Assembly (NCBI RefSeq): GCF_905220365.1
Contig: NC_061124.1
Location: 11,658,501 to 11,722,500, forward strand
Length of the DNA stretch: 64,000 nucleotides
DNA from: Vanessa cardui
Lineage: Eukaryota > Arthropoda > Insecta > Lepidoptera > Nymphalidae
Direction of reading: 5' to 3'
The notes under the pieces are model-generated. The model made no database searches and was not told where the DNA came from. It worked only from the letters and a program-made list of their open reading frames with translations. Both the position numbers and the translations under genes were made by a program. Positions within the stretch are counted from its first letter, which is position 1; every line of letters starts with the position of its first letter. Below are positions 37,801 through 47,973 of this stretch, in pieces.

Positions 37801-40800
37801 GAATACATCAATACAGCCGGTCTATATGACCATTGTGGTTCACTGATGTAATCCTAGACGGATCTACAATAAAAATCTAATATTATAAATACCAATAATC
37901 TCGTTTATAAATTAGCGCACAGGTAAAAAAAAGTAAAAGTAAAAAGTAAAGTAACAGCCTGTAAATTTCCCACTGCTGAGATAAGGCCTCCTCTTCCATT
38001 AAGGAGAGGGCTTGGAACATATTCCACCACGCTGTTCCAATGCGGTTGGTGAAATGCACATGTGGCAGAATTTCCATGAAATTAGACCCATGCAAGTTTC
38101 CTCACGATGTTTTCCTTCACCGCCGAGCACGAGATGAATTATAACACAAATTAAGCACATATATAAAGTGGTGCTTGCCTGGGTTTGAACCCGCAATCAT
38201 CGGTTAAGAACCACTGGGCCATCTCAGCTAGTATATAAAAATATAAATGAAATTGAGTATAAAATGTTATAAATGTATTCATTTTTAAATTATTTTTGTC
38301 AGTAAGTTTAAATATTTAATGAAACAAAAATTCGCTTCCTTAGTCCTTATTATTACACATTAGTATACAAGTAGCAAACAGCCACCTACGAAGATCTAAA
38401 TAGAGGCTCACGTCAAAACACCCGAGGTGTGTTCCAGGCCCTTTGTAAGTAACCGTATGAAAGGGCCGCAGGAACAAAGCGGAGGGCAACGACCTCCGCG
38501 CACCATACCTGGTCGCAAACGGACTTATAATAACACAAGTGTTTTCGTAGGGTTTAATATAACTACACTACGAAGTCCTTGCCTGACGATTCATCAAAAA
38601 AAAATTTTTAATAGTATTTTTTTTTTAATAGCTTGAGCTAGAGATTTATCTGATCACCCATTTGTGATTCATATCTGTGTAATCTCTTAATAAGACACAT
38701 AGAATAAAAATTTTTTTTGTATATTTTGTATAATATCACTATTTTATCGAACAGACTACCTACGTACATATATTTGTCATGTCCTTATTTTCGTACAAGA
38801 AATAAAATACATATTAGGAATATATTCCTTAAGTAATTAGTAAAATTAAAGTTAATATGAATCTTAAAGATTAATTATAAGTAAATTTCTATTTATCTAT
38901 AAAACAAGCATAACTAACAGCCTGTAAATATCCCAATGCAACTTTGGCCAGCAATGATAATTTTACAGGCTGAGAAGATTATTTTCTTGTGAGGAAAAGG
39001 TTTGGGTTTTACTCCGCCAAGCTACTATAATGCAGATTGGTGACACATTTTATCATTCGACACATGCAACTGTCTTCACGATATTTTACATAACCGTTGA
39101 TCACTAGATGAATTATAAACACAGATTAAGTACTCAAGTTTAGTTTAGTTTAAGACTAAGATTCACACGTTATTACCATTGGGCCACGGTTTAAAATAAA
39201 TCCTGTACGTAAGTTATATTTTAAGGAATAAATATTTTGACGCAACTTAGAAAACATGCTTAATATTAAGTGTATGAAAACTCAACGGTATTTCAACAAA
39301 CAAATCGTATTAAATAACTTAATATTTTATGCAAATAAAAAACCGCTGAAACATATTATTGTTTTTTTTTTTTTTTTTTTTCTATCTGCTTGAAATATTT
39401 TTGGTGTAAAATAGTTAGGTTATACATATTGTATAAAAATGTAGCAAGTATCACCAAATGTCGATTTATACCTAAGCTAAGTTTGAATGGAAAATAAGTA
39501 TTAAAATGATTAGATATACCTTCGATATCCTTAGTTGTTGTGTTCGTTAAACCTCTAAAACGGGTTATAGTATAAAAATATATATAAAAGAAAATTAAAA
39601 CACCCGTCTGATCGCTCTCGTGTTCATTTTATTGTTTAAAAATGTCTTTTTAACCTCCAAACATTCGTGGCATGTATTTATTTGCTTAGGTGTATTTAAT
39701 ACTATACTCAGCGACATGTATATTCGACAAACATACACAGGCACCTTAGCAAACAGATTGTATGCATTTTGTACCTTAATGCGTTTATATTACAATATAT
39801 TTTACGCATTCATTATATGCAGCAACTGTAAGTTACGCGACTATTACAACACAAGAAATTTGATACTATACGTAGACAGAAAATTGTGTAAAGACTTAGT
39901 TATAAAAATTATTTTATGAGTGAACGTGGTCTATTTATTTTGGTACAATATTATTTTATTAATATTTTTATTTATATCGTGTGACTAAATTTAGTCATGG
40001 ATAAGACTAAACCTCTTCCTGAAGTCCATCAACTCCTCAATAACACTCCAAAAGGTGAAACGGTGTTAGATCAGGAGAAGTACGTATTGATTTATGAATC
40101 ACAAAGTGCTAGTAATAGTTGCTACATTTTCATTCCGGGTACATATTATGTTATACTAGCGACCCGACCCGTCTTCGCACTGGTGCAATGCTGATACTAA
40201 ATATACTACAGATTTTAACTTGTTTCTTTACTATATTATCCATACATACAAAAACCTACCTCTCGAAACTATTAAAAAAACTCATAAAAATCCGTTGCGG
40301 AATGTTGAAGATCTAATCATACATTTTTTATACTATGTAATGATAATGTAATTATAATTTACACTTTCGAATATATTATAGTCATGTTTGTAAGTTGTAT
40401 TTGTACCATGTTTTAATAATGAATTTCTTGTTCTTTCCAGAGGCGAGAAACTGTATGTAACGGCTGATAAGCGCGGCGAGAAGGGAGGCTGCAAGCGGCC
40501 CCTTTGCTGGACGTTGCTCGCACTCGTTGTCGTCGCTATAGTTGCACTCATCGTTCTCGCAGCGAGTAAGTTCAAATCTATATTAATATAATATGTGAAA
40601 GTAACTCTGTCAGTCTGTAGCTCTTTCACGACCAAACGAATTTGATGAAATTTGTTATGAAGATACTTTAAACTCCAAGAAAGAACATAGACATCTTTTT
40701 CGCCTTACACATGAAGAAGACCTTATAATGCAAGCGAAGACGCGGGCTAATAGTAGTATTATATAAATAACTTGATTGTCAAGTTATATGTACGACGAGA

Positions 40801-43800
40801 TACAATTATTGGTTAATTCTTTAACTAGAGCGTCGCCGAATGTCTATATTCAATTACATATTATCTATAGCTTGTCAGAGTATTTCTGGAAATTAAATAT
40901 CTTATATTCATCATATTATGTCTAGTCAACAGCGGGTTTTTAAAGGAACAAATTCCGATGTCCGTGGTTCAAATCTAAGATTAGCTCAGCAGCAAAATAT
41001 TGTTTTTTTTTTAATCTCAGTTGTCACAAATGCGATTTGTTCAATTCACTCGTTCGAAATGACGCCCGAAATGGGTTAGAAATACATCATCAATGTAGCA
41101 ATTATAAAGGACATGGATGGAGGAAAGTAAATCACAGACAAAATAACAGCTAGTACGTGTCACTTCTCCATGTCACGTGTTGAATAATGACATCATTAAT
41201 AGACTGGTTCCTTTCTTTCTAAATCTGACCCGTAATTTCGGACTGACATGCAAGTCCTCGGTAGTATAGTGGTAAGTATCCCCGCCTGTCACGCGGGAGA
41301 CCGGGGTTCGATTCCCCGCCGTGGAGTTATCTTTTTTTATTAGAATTCTATGTTAAGTAAATCCAAAAAATATTTTTCTTTTAATTTTACTTTATAATTT
41401 GTAAGATGACAATTACGGTAACATCCTATACGTTGCCCATAAAAACGGAAATTCTACAAGAATTTAGGAATGTGCCTACTTGTTTATAAATGAAACCCAA
41501 AAGAATAATATATTTAGAAATGATTTAAAATATAATAACTCAAACAGAATCAAACATGATTTAAATCTCAGATAAAACCTAGTGGGATACGCTCCGATAA
41601 CGCACAGATATTTTAACATGCAATCTGGCATAGTTAAGCTTTTGCATAAGTTTCATACGTTCGTATTCTTGTACTGAGAAAAAAAAATGTACCTTTTAAA
41701 AGAATCTTGATTTATGTTACTGATTGTTAATTAATTATTGTAAAATCTTACAGTGGCGAAAAGTATGTATCATATTAATTCGACAAAAAAAAAAAAAAAA
41801 AAACAAAAAAAAAAGACCCGCTGAGTTTCTTTCGCCGGTTCTTCTCAGGTCAGGGTGTTCCTTTTTCCGAACCGGTGGTAGTGTTTATTTGACAATCAAT
41901 AAGTAAGTGTAATGCTTCTATATTGAATAAAGGAATTTGAGTTTGAGTATTGAAATATCTACAGTAAGAATAATCACCTAATATACCTAATATTATCTAC
42001 AAAGTCCATGATGCTTATCCTATTTTAACGTAGAATTAACTAACGATTAAATATAACTTTTATTTACAGCTGGCATACTCTTTACCAACTCGCCAACACC
42101 CCTCGAGCAGTACAACGCATCGGTCAGTTCCGCGCGTGCGTTTGGCGGCATCACAAGCGATCACAGCCACGATCACGACCATAGCGGCCACCATCACGAC
42201 CACAGCAACCATAATCATGACCACAGCGAACACGATCATAGCCATGAACAAGAAACAGGCACTTCGACTCCAACTCCACAAGTTACGGAGACACAGAGTG
42301 ATGAAGCACCAGATCTCTCTATTATGTCTGATGAATCTAACGACATGTCTTTGTACGGTAAGTAAATGTATGAATCAAACATAGGTCACAAAATATGGAA
42401 TGATCTTCCATCCTAGGTGTTCCCTCTGTGGTACAATATGTCCTAATTAAATAAGGTTTAAAAAAGTATTTTTAGCTAGGTGTCTTGACTGTGCCCCAGG
42501 CATTATTGACACTCATGGACAAAGGTCTATCTGTCTTAATAGCCAATAAATAAATATAGTATGTACATATGATTTTTTTTAAATCGAGCATTCTAGTGCA
42601 ATTGTTTCACTCAATTGGCAAAGTTAAAGACATTAAATGCTAGCGCTAAGTGCTTTATTTCATGAATATACTAACATTGTTCTGTATTCAATTTCAGTAC
42701 CAAGAACAGTAGAAGGAGAATTAAAGATCGACAATGAGATTTTCTTGCCAGCTTTCGAAGATACGGACAGCGAAGAATATAAGGAATTTACGCAAACGTT
42801 CAGCGACGCCCTGAAACACGCTCTTTTCGATAGAAACAGTTTGGAAAATGGAGACAACGAGATATTGGTGGAAGTCGTCAAATTAAGGTAAATAGATATC
42901 TTCTATGTCATGCTCATACATTATTTTTTATTCGTGTAACGATGAATGACCTTATTTTAAAAGCTGGTTCCAAATCAGCCCAGTAATAGTTTCCATTTGT
43001 TAAATTAATGTATTTCATTCATCCCCTGCTTGGTATGAAGGAGAACGAACGAAATAATGAACTTGTGTTTCACTTAACCGCACAATAAAACCGTGATAGA
43101 TACAACCTATAAATTATCATATTGGAATAAGTTCTTTCAAAATTATATATATAAAAAAAAATTACTGGCTGTAAGTTTGCCTTGAAAGCTATATTTTACA
43201 TTTTGCAGCTAATTGCGAAGGATGAGACCATATGTTATATCAGTGGGACTATCCCAATTCATTTTAAAACTAAATTAATCTTTGTTAATTCCTTTCAATA
43301 ATTCGTTTTGTATATGTCAAGTTTCTATAAATAAATACTGAAAATATTAGTTTACTGTTCAAATCTTATGTAAAAACTCAATTATTTTTTTCTTAATTGC
43401 AGGAAGGGATCTGTCATTGTAACGTATCGAATTCACTGGGTACCAAAATACAACACTGAACCGACCGAAGATCTTCTAACCGCGAAAACTTTGAAGACCA
43501 ACCTTAACAATTACCTGAACACATACAATCGAATGATAAGTATATACCACGTCGCAGAAGACCAAGAGATACAAACCAAGCCTGTTCTTGATATATGCAA
43601 AATTAATAACAATGACTGTGAACATAGGTGCGAATTTGACGAATCCACACTCGACTTTACGTGCGTTTGTCCACATGGACAGATAATGGATACTAGTTCA
43701 CCCAAGAAATGTATGCCTATTTTAGACAATTCCGTAACAAAAGAAGGTCCCAAGACTACTACTCAAAGGCAACTAGAGGACACAACTAGAACTGTTTCTG

Positions 43801-46800
43801 AAGAAGAAAAATCGAATGGTGAAACTGCAAATGAAACTACCGGTGAGAATGTGTTCGACTGGAAAAAGACACGTCAATATATGCCAGAAACGACTACAGA
43901 AACAGAAGCAGATTTGAAATTTTCTCACATATTTGGTCACACTGATACAGAGACGCAAAAACCCGAACCGAGTCCAGAACATGAGATTTACTCAACGGTT
44001 GAACCACTTTCTTCAAAGGAATCGGCTGAAGATGTTCAACCGGAACCTGAACCTACGGCTGAACCAAAACCTGAGCCAGAACCCGAACCTACAGCAGAAC
44101 CAGAACCTGAACCTACAGCAGAACCGAAAGCCGAACCAGAACCCGAACCTACAGCAGAACCGAATGCTAGGCCAGAACCTGAACCTACAGCAGAACCGAA
44201 GTCCGAACCAGAAGCTGAACCTCAACCTGAACCAAACTCCTTGCCAGAACCTGAACCTACTGCAGAACCTAAGTCTGAGCCTGAACCAACAGCTGAACCA
44301 AAGGCTGAGCCCGAACCCGAACCTAAAGCAGAACCAAAACCAGAACTCGAGTCTACAGTTGAACCGAATGCTGAGCCAGAACCTGAACCTACCTCTGAAC
44401 CGAAGGCCGAGCCAGAACCTGAAACCACAGAAGAACCTAAAGCAGAACCAGAGACAAAGTCGGAACCAACAGAATATAAAGAAAGTTCGCCAGAAATATT
44501 GCTGTCGCGTAATCCCATGACGGAATCGCCGGATAATTCTGAGTCGGTAACCCGTTCTAACTTTAAATCAGTAGCAGACTACCAGTTTCCAGAAAAATCA
44601 ACTGATAGACCAGACATAACAACAATTTTGATCCCTAACTCCGATGATACTGATGAGAGCAAACAAAATGAAGCATCAGAATCTAAAACTTCTCCTAGAC
44701 CAATGTTTGATCACCCTACGTTTGATTTAGATAGTTTAATGGGTATTCATACTACTGCAGAGCCAATGGAAACAGAAATTGAATCTGGTGAACTTACAAA
44801 TATTGAAGAAGAAAATAAGGAAAGGAACGAAAATAACATGAGTAATCCAATGACAACGACAACAACAAGGATTTCTATTTCCGAACCTAATAGTATTAAC
44901 GAACCTTCGTACGAACCGAAACCTGAAATTATTTCTATTTTACAACAAAATGAAAACCCAATGGATTTAAAAGATACTTCTAGCAACGACTCATCAGTAG
45001 ACAATGATTGGCTTGAAGCTGAAGAAATTACTACTAGCGCAGTTCCCCAAAGCACTACTGTAATGACAAATAATGAAGATATTATTAAAGCAACAAATGA
45101 AAGCAATATGAATGATGAGCGTAAGACAGAACCGAGATCATCCAAGACCTTAGAAGATTTTATAACAGAAACAATGACAGAACAAACAAGTGGAATTACA
45201 AACGATGATATTACGTTTGATCTGATAAGAAAACATAATGAAATGTCTTTAGAATCAACTACTTCTAGAATGGATATGGAAATGACTACATCAAACTCGC
45301 AAGAAATGGACGATAATGTTAATGAAGATGAGTCAAATAAAAATAAAGTAGATACAACAACACATAGTTTTAACAATGAAAGAAATGATCAAAATATGGA
45401 TAACTCGATGAATTTCGATCGCAATTATGTGATAACAAGTACCCAAAGTAGCAATGACAATAAAATGATTATGTCTCAATCGCCAGGAACACAAAGTATT
45501 TCAATGAATGAAAATACTGAAATGGAAACGACTACAGCTGGATTAGATACAATTGTTCCGAGTACATTGAACGAACAAAATAAAGAGGATCGCAAACCGC
45601 TACTAGAAACTTTAGAAAAAACCACCCAATCTAGTCAAATATCTAATGACACACCTTCAGATAATGGAAGTAAAGACATTACTTTTGATGCTATCAATAT
45701 GCTATACAATCGTTCATCCAAAGCAATCATGGATAAAGAAAATAACATTCAAGACACAACAGAATCTAATGAAATATCAAAAGACTCGGCCGAAACATCA
45801 ACTGATTCAGATTGGTTATCTGAATCAGTAACTGAGGTTAATTATGACGATATTATGAAAATTACTGAAAGCGGTGAAGTCACCGAGACACCTGCGATTA
45901 AGGTAGATGAATTATTGGGTCGTGGAGTTGTAAAGGATGATTTCGAACCTGATTACCTGAATAATATGGGGTCTAACAATAGCAAAATATCAGATCAAGA
46001 TGAGATGTTGTATGGGATAACTCATGATTACTTAAATGACGATTCCAGAGTAAAAAGAGTAAATACACAAAAAGATAGTTCTGATGGTACTGATGAAACA
46101 TTACATGTTACCGAAGCCATGTTACCAAACAAAGAGATCGAATCAAATACATTTGAAACTACAACGATTGGCCAATATATTTACAAAATGTCGGAAAAAA
46201 AAATAGATGAGGCTGTAAATAATCCAGAAACAACAATGACAACTTCACATCCAGCCCCAGTGTGGGAAGACACAGAGAAAGATATTACGACCGATGAAGG
46301 TGTCAAATCTGAAATGACCGAAAGCAATGAAACAAAGGACAACATAAACATAATGGCATCAACAGTCATGCCGACCACAACCGACGCATTTAAAACTGAT
46401 GATCAACAAACCGTAAATCAACATAATGTCCCTGATATGAGTTCCCAAAATATGTCACAAGTAAGTAACTTGAACGTTACAATTTATGAAATACCCAATC
46501 CAAATGACAACCAATCAACTATTACCACAAAACCTACAAACGTTCAATCTTCTGAATTCATAGATCACGACACAGACATGAATCCTTTCTTGCCAGAAGT
46601 TGAGAACAATAAAAGCCTTGTAAAGAAACTACAAGAAGGTCATGACATTGAACCTGCTAACTTAAATGAAACGCAAAACGAGAACGTAGAAGAGCATATG
46701 AATAATTCAAATACTGTTAGCGATATGAACGAAAACACTAACTCAAATGATTTATCAGTTATACCGCAAACAGTTCAGGAAACTACAACAACCGAGATCA

Positions 46801-47249
46801 ACAATCCCGAAGGAATGTTCAATCAACTTTTTACGAATAGCAATTCTCGAGTTGAAGAACCAGCCGCTACCGAAGCAAATAAAACACCAATTAATTCAAT
46901 TACCTCGTCCAGCGAAGAACAAACGAATGATAATTCTTACAACGAAGAAGTTTTACCTATTTCAACGTTTTTATTAGACACTGATGATTTAGACACGACA
47001 AAGAAACCAACCACGACACCTGAAAATGATTTAGCTAATGAAGCGGATAAGACAACACCGAGGCCCGTAAATAATGACACTGAATTTCTAAGTGTAGTAC
47101 CAATTAGTGAGGAAAATAATGAGCAACTGAAAAAAGATTACAGCAGTGAAAACATTCAAGAACTTAATTTTATTAGTGATTCACCTGAAAAGAGTGACAA
47201 AAGGACAGATGTAACCAACTTCGATTCTATCTTAAACAACGAAGCGTAG
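25748..47249 (+). CDS. Type II membrane mucin-like protein with SEA and EGF domains
   Basis: Spliced gene: 25748-25890, 30148-30513, 40441-40565, 42070-42357, 42698-42887, 43403-47249. Phases close throughout; total 4959 nt, 1652 residues (1597 if translation starts at the ATG at 30170). Layout: Pro/Arg/Ser-rich cytoplasmic part (1-190), one hydrophobic helix (192-211), His-rich segment (242-271), SEA domain (about 308-424) with GSVIV at 373-377, one six-Cys EGF domain (436-474), Glu/Pro minisatellite (about 583-727), then an acidic Ser/Thr/Asn-rich tail full of Thr clusters. There is no signal peptide, and basic residues lie before the helix, so the C-terminus should face outside. SEA domains sit near the membrane in O-glycosylated proteins and often self-cleave at GS. 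By family logic this is a cell-surface, perhaps apical, mucin; its partner is unknown and I do not recognise a named orthologue. Confidence 0.85.
26597..26770 (-). repeat. SINE family A (Metulj-like), truncated
   Basis: ATCTTGGAAACTAA, CCCTTGTGCCTAT, AAGCGAAACACAACAT, TTTGGTGGTAGAATATCTGATGAG and GCACAAAGCCCTAG keep family A order. It carries the half missing from the 24655 copy. It lies in the first intron. Confidence 0.7.
28790..29090 (-). repeat. SINE family A (Metulj-like), full copy
   Basis: Runs from a T-run (the A tail on the minus strand) and GGTTGGCGGACGAGCATATG at the left to CAAAGCCCTACCACCAAGTA at the right. Read on the minus strand it begins at the right. It lies 1.06 kb upstream of the 30148 exon and faces the plus-strand copy at 33207. 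Confidence 0.88.
30148..30513 (+). CDS. Mucin-like gene, cytoplasmic-domain exon
   Basis: Acceptor TTTTCTCTTTTCAG ends at 30147; donor GAG|GTTTGT at 30514. It encodes a polar Pro/Ser/Asn-rich stretch (for example QHRPPSPPSSPAAFDNRAY) ending NEHRKYM-R. ATG 30170 is the alternative start. The exon's first three bases are also an ATG, which opens a 9-codon frame ending in TAG that overlaps the 30170 start. In-frame reading from the upstream exon avoids that conflict. Confidence 0.85.
31683..31960 (+). repeat. LINE-like 3' end, family D
   Basis: CGACCAGGCTTCACACGGGTG, GCTAAATAATCTACAGAATTT, CGCATCAAAATCCATTGCGT and TTTTATACTATGTAATGATT in order. This is the longest family D copy in the window, and it lies in an intron of the mucin-like gene. 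Confidence 0.75.
33207..33497 (+). repeat. SINE family A (Metulj-like), full copy
   Basis: Head TTGGTGGTAGGGCTTTGTGC, box GTTCCGGTTTGAAGGGTGAG, then GGTGACCACTTACCATCAGG and an A-run at 33488. It is in the opposite orientation to the 28790 copy; the two flank the 30148-30513 exon. Confidence 0.88.
34187..34340 (+). repeat. LINE-like 3' fragment
   Basis: CCGGTTTTACCCCCTAAGGGG followed by CTGCCAAATTTTAAGTTGAGG and TAGTTTCAGACATTTCG. A related piece (CCACCCCTTAAGGGGG) is at 61920. This wording is common at the 3' ends of insect LINEs. Confidence 0.45.
34341..37900. other. Intron, no further feature recognised
   Basis: Intron of the mucin-like gene. Several open frames of 60-110 codons lack domains and splice partners. 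A short fragment at 37687-37718 (AAAATCGGTCCAGTCGTTCCAG) matches the repeat at 63122. Confidence 0.5.
37930..38229 (-). repeat. SINE family B, nearly complete
   Basis: Minus-strand tRNA-like head at the right (GGGTTTGAACCCGCAATC near 38180; GGGCCATCTCAGC at the end). The left end is the tail, made of repeats of the GTAAA type. Lies in an intron. Confidence 0.88.
38400..38545. other. GC-rich patch of unknown nature in the intron
   Basis: The stretch around GGGCCGCAGGAACAAAGCGG and ACGACCTCCGCGCACC is far richer in GC than its surroundings. The frame through it has no domain. It may be a fragment of an unrecognised mobile element. Confidence 0.3.
38916..39193 (-). repeat. SINE family B, old copy with an insert
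   Basis: AACAGCCTGTAAATATCCCA at the left, GATTGGTGACACATTTT and GATGAATTATAAACACAGATT inside, and ACCATTGGGCCACGG at the right. Much diverged. Confidence 0.6.
40150..40352 (+). repeat. LINE-like 3' end, family D, next to an exon
   Basis: TACTAGCGACCCGACCCGTC, GGTGCAATGCTGATACTAAA and TTTTATACTATGTAATGATAA. It ends about 90 bp before the acceptor of the transmembrane exon. Confidence 0.75.
40441..40565 (+). CDS. Mucin-like gene, transmembrane exon
   Basis: Acceptor TTCTTTCCAG, donor GCGA|GTAAG. It encodes a basic juxtamembrane part (DKRGEKGGCKRP) and a 20-residue hydrophobic helix beginning CWTLLALVVVAIVALIVLAA. Basic residues on the N-terminal side predict type II topology. Two Cys near the helix could be acylated. 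Confidence 0.92.
40590..40757 (-). repeat. LINE-like 3' end, family C, inverted
   Basis: AGTAACTCTGTCAGTCTG at the left and TCACGACCAAACGAATTTGA inside, the reverse of the family C 3' end. It begins only 25 bp after the exon donor. Confidence 0.75.
41255..41326 (+). tRNA. tRNA-Asp (anticodon GTC)
   Basis: 72 bases fold as a cloverleaf. The acceptor pairs TCCTCGG with CCGTGGA (discriminator G), the anticodon stem CCCGC/GCGGG holds the loop CTGTCAC with anticodon GTC, and the T stem CGGGG/CCCCG holds TTCGATT. The B box GGTTCGATTCC is perfect and an A box is present. CCA is not encoded, as expected. One oddity: acceptor pair 4-69 is T opposite T, where other animal tRNA-Asp genes have T opposite G. 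It lies on the same strand as the mucin-like gene, inside the intron between the transmembrane and His-rich exons, and supplies Asp to GAC/GAU codons if active. Confidence 0.95.
41332..41338 (+). terminator. RNA polymerase III terminator of tRNA-Asp
   Basis: A run of seven T on the sense strand starts 6 bases after the tRNA end, the usual Pol III stop. Confidence 0.85.
41786..41945 (+). repeat. LINE-like 3' end with A-run
   Basis: An A-rich run, then CCGCTGAGTTTCTTTCGCCGG, TTCTTCTCAGGTCAGGG, CGAACCGGTGGTAGTG and TGAATAAAGGAATTTGAG. This is a common lepidopteran repeat whose end carries its own AATAAA. A 60-codon frame across it is not a gene. Confidence 0.65.
42070..42357 (+). CDS. Mucin-like gene, His-rich extracellular exon
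   Basis: Acceptor TTTATTTACAG, donor TACG|GTAAGT. It encodes the stalk outside the membrane. Residues 242-271 of the full protein alternate His with Asp and Ser; 14 of 30 are His. Such runs bind zinc or other divalent metals in other proteins. Plus-frame and minus-frame shadows (42136-42384, 42060-42281) arise from the same simple sequence. Confidence 0.9.
42698..42887 (+). CDS. Mucin-like gene, SEA domain first half
   Basis: Acceptor TTCAATTTCAG, donor TTAAG|GTAAAT. It encodes FLPAFEDTDSEEYKEFTQTF and LVEVVKLR, the first strands and helix of an SEA domain. The intron splits the domain just before its cleavage motif. Confidence 0.92.
43403..47249 (+). CDS. Mucin-like gene, last exon: SEA end, EGF, repeat, acidic tail
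   Basis: Acceptor TTCTTAATTGCAG; stop TAG at 47247-47249. It opens with RKGSVIVTYRIHWV, the strand with the SEA self-cleavage motif. The six-Cys EGF domain has spacing C-x6-C-x3-C-x10-C-x-C-x13-C (43596-43712). A Glu/Pro repeat follows at about 44038-44473. The rest is low-complexity acidic sequence rich in Thr, Ser, Asn and Met, suited to O-glycosylation. RVKR at 46047-46058 (residues 1253-1256) matches a furin-type site. This one exon carries about 78 percent of the protein. Confidence 0.95.
44038..44473 (+). repeat. Coding minisatellite, PEPEPTAEP type
   Basis: Imperfect units of about 30-36 bp encode PEPEPTAEPK and variants (PEPEPTAEPN, PEPKAEPK), roughly a dozen in all. Because every unit is a multiple of three, copy-number change would keep the frame. 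The regularity also opens the other plus frame (43933-44520) and two minus frames (44013-44225, 44222-44518), which are shadows. Confidence 0.92.
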
Positions 47250-47466
47250 TTTATCCTGTAGTTATGAAGGGAAGATATTGTACATTATTGTTACTCCATT
47301 TCCTGTGATTTTAAATGCTATAAAATACCAATGTAAATTGATATACCGTTACATCTATTCTCTCGCTAAGATTCCAAATGGTTCTAAGTTTATTAATAAT
47401 ACTAAAGATATTTTACCTATATTGATAAATAATAACTTGTTTTATTAGACTAGTCAAATTAGAAAA

Positions 47467-47955
47467 AATAAATCAACATGAGGATTTTAGATTATTTATT
47501 GCTTCAAGTACGTGAACAAACGCGGCCAAAAAATTAATCATTTAATTATTATCTTCAATGACGAAGAATTAATTTCTTCTTTTTAAATTGTTACCATAGA
47601 TAAATGTATATTTTATTATAATAACATTGTTTATTTCAATAATCAGTTAATGATGACATCTGATTGGGTTCCTTATTATTTTATCTGAATTGTATTAAAT
47701 TGATGTTTATTACAAACATCTCGTAATATCTAAAATGTATATTCCATGCCGTTATGTGATAATTCCGAATGATAAAGTGGCATTCCATTTGTCGATTAAA
47801 TAATTTTTAACTTAGTTATACTTTTAGAAGTGAGGTCTGATTGTAAAATAATAATTTTTATTACTGTAGTAATTGTTAACTAAGATATATTTTGTATAAT
47901 ATGGTTAAAAATGTAAAGAAGTGTTGTAAATAAATATAAAGTTAATATTAATAAA
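47467..47955 (+). promoter_or_regulatory. Candidate polyadenylation signals of the mucin-like gene
   Basis: AATAAA at 47467-47472, 47929-47934 and 47950-47955 after the stop codon. I cannot tell which is used. Confidence 0.5.
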
Positions 47956-47962
47956 TAATATT

Positions 47963-47973
47963 TTTATTTTATT
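47963..47973 (-). promoter_or_regulatory. Candidate polyadenylation signals of the zinc-finger gene
   Basis: Minus-strand AATAAA at 47968-47963 and 47973-47968, about 100 bp beyond the stop codon at 48071. They sit 8 bp from the last plus-strand signal, so the two convergent transcripts probably overlap or abut. Confidence 0.5.

Noticed and set aside
42060..42384. Open frames on both strands over the His-rich exon (MVAVVVMVAAMVV and ITATITTIAAT types)
   Set aside because: Out-of-frame readings of the CAC/GAC repeat; the spliced frame has flanking sites and continues into the SEA domain.
44013..44518. Minus-strand frames rich in Phe/Arg and in Gly/Ser
   Set aside because: Antisense shadows of the same coding repeat.
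43933..44520. 195-codon plus-strand frame rich in Asn, Gln, Leu
   Set aside because: It is the shifted frame of the PEPEPTAEP minisatellite inside the mucin-like exon; it has no splice partner or domain.
44747..45376. 209-codon minus-strand frame rich in Ser, Val, Ile
   Set aside because: Antisense of the acidic Thr/Ser/Asn-rich tail; codon bias of the plus strand explains it.
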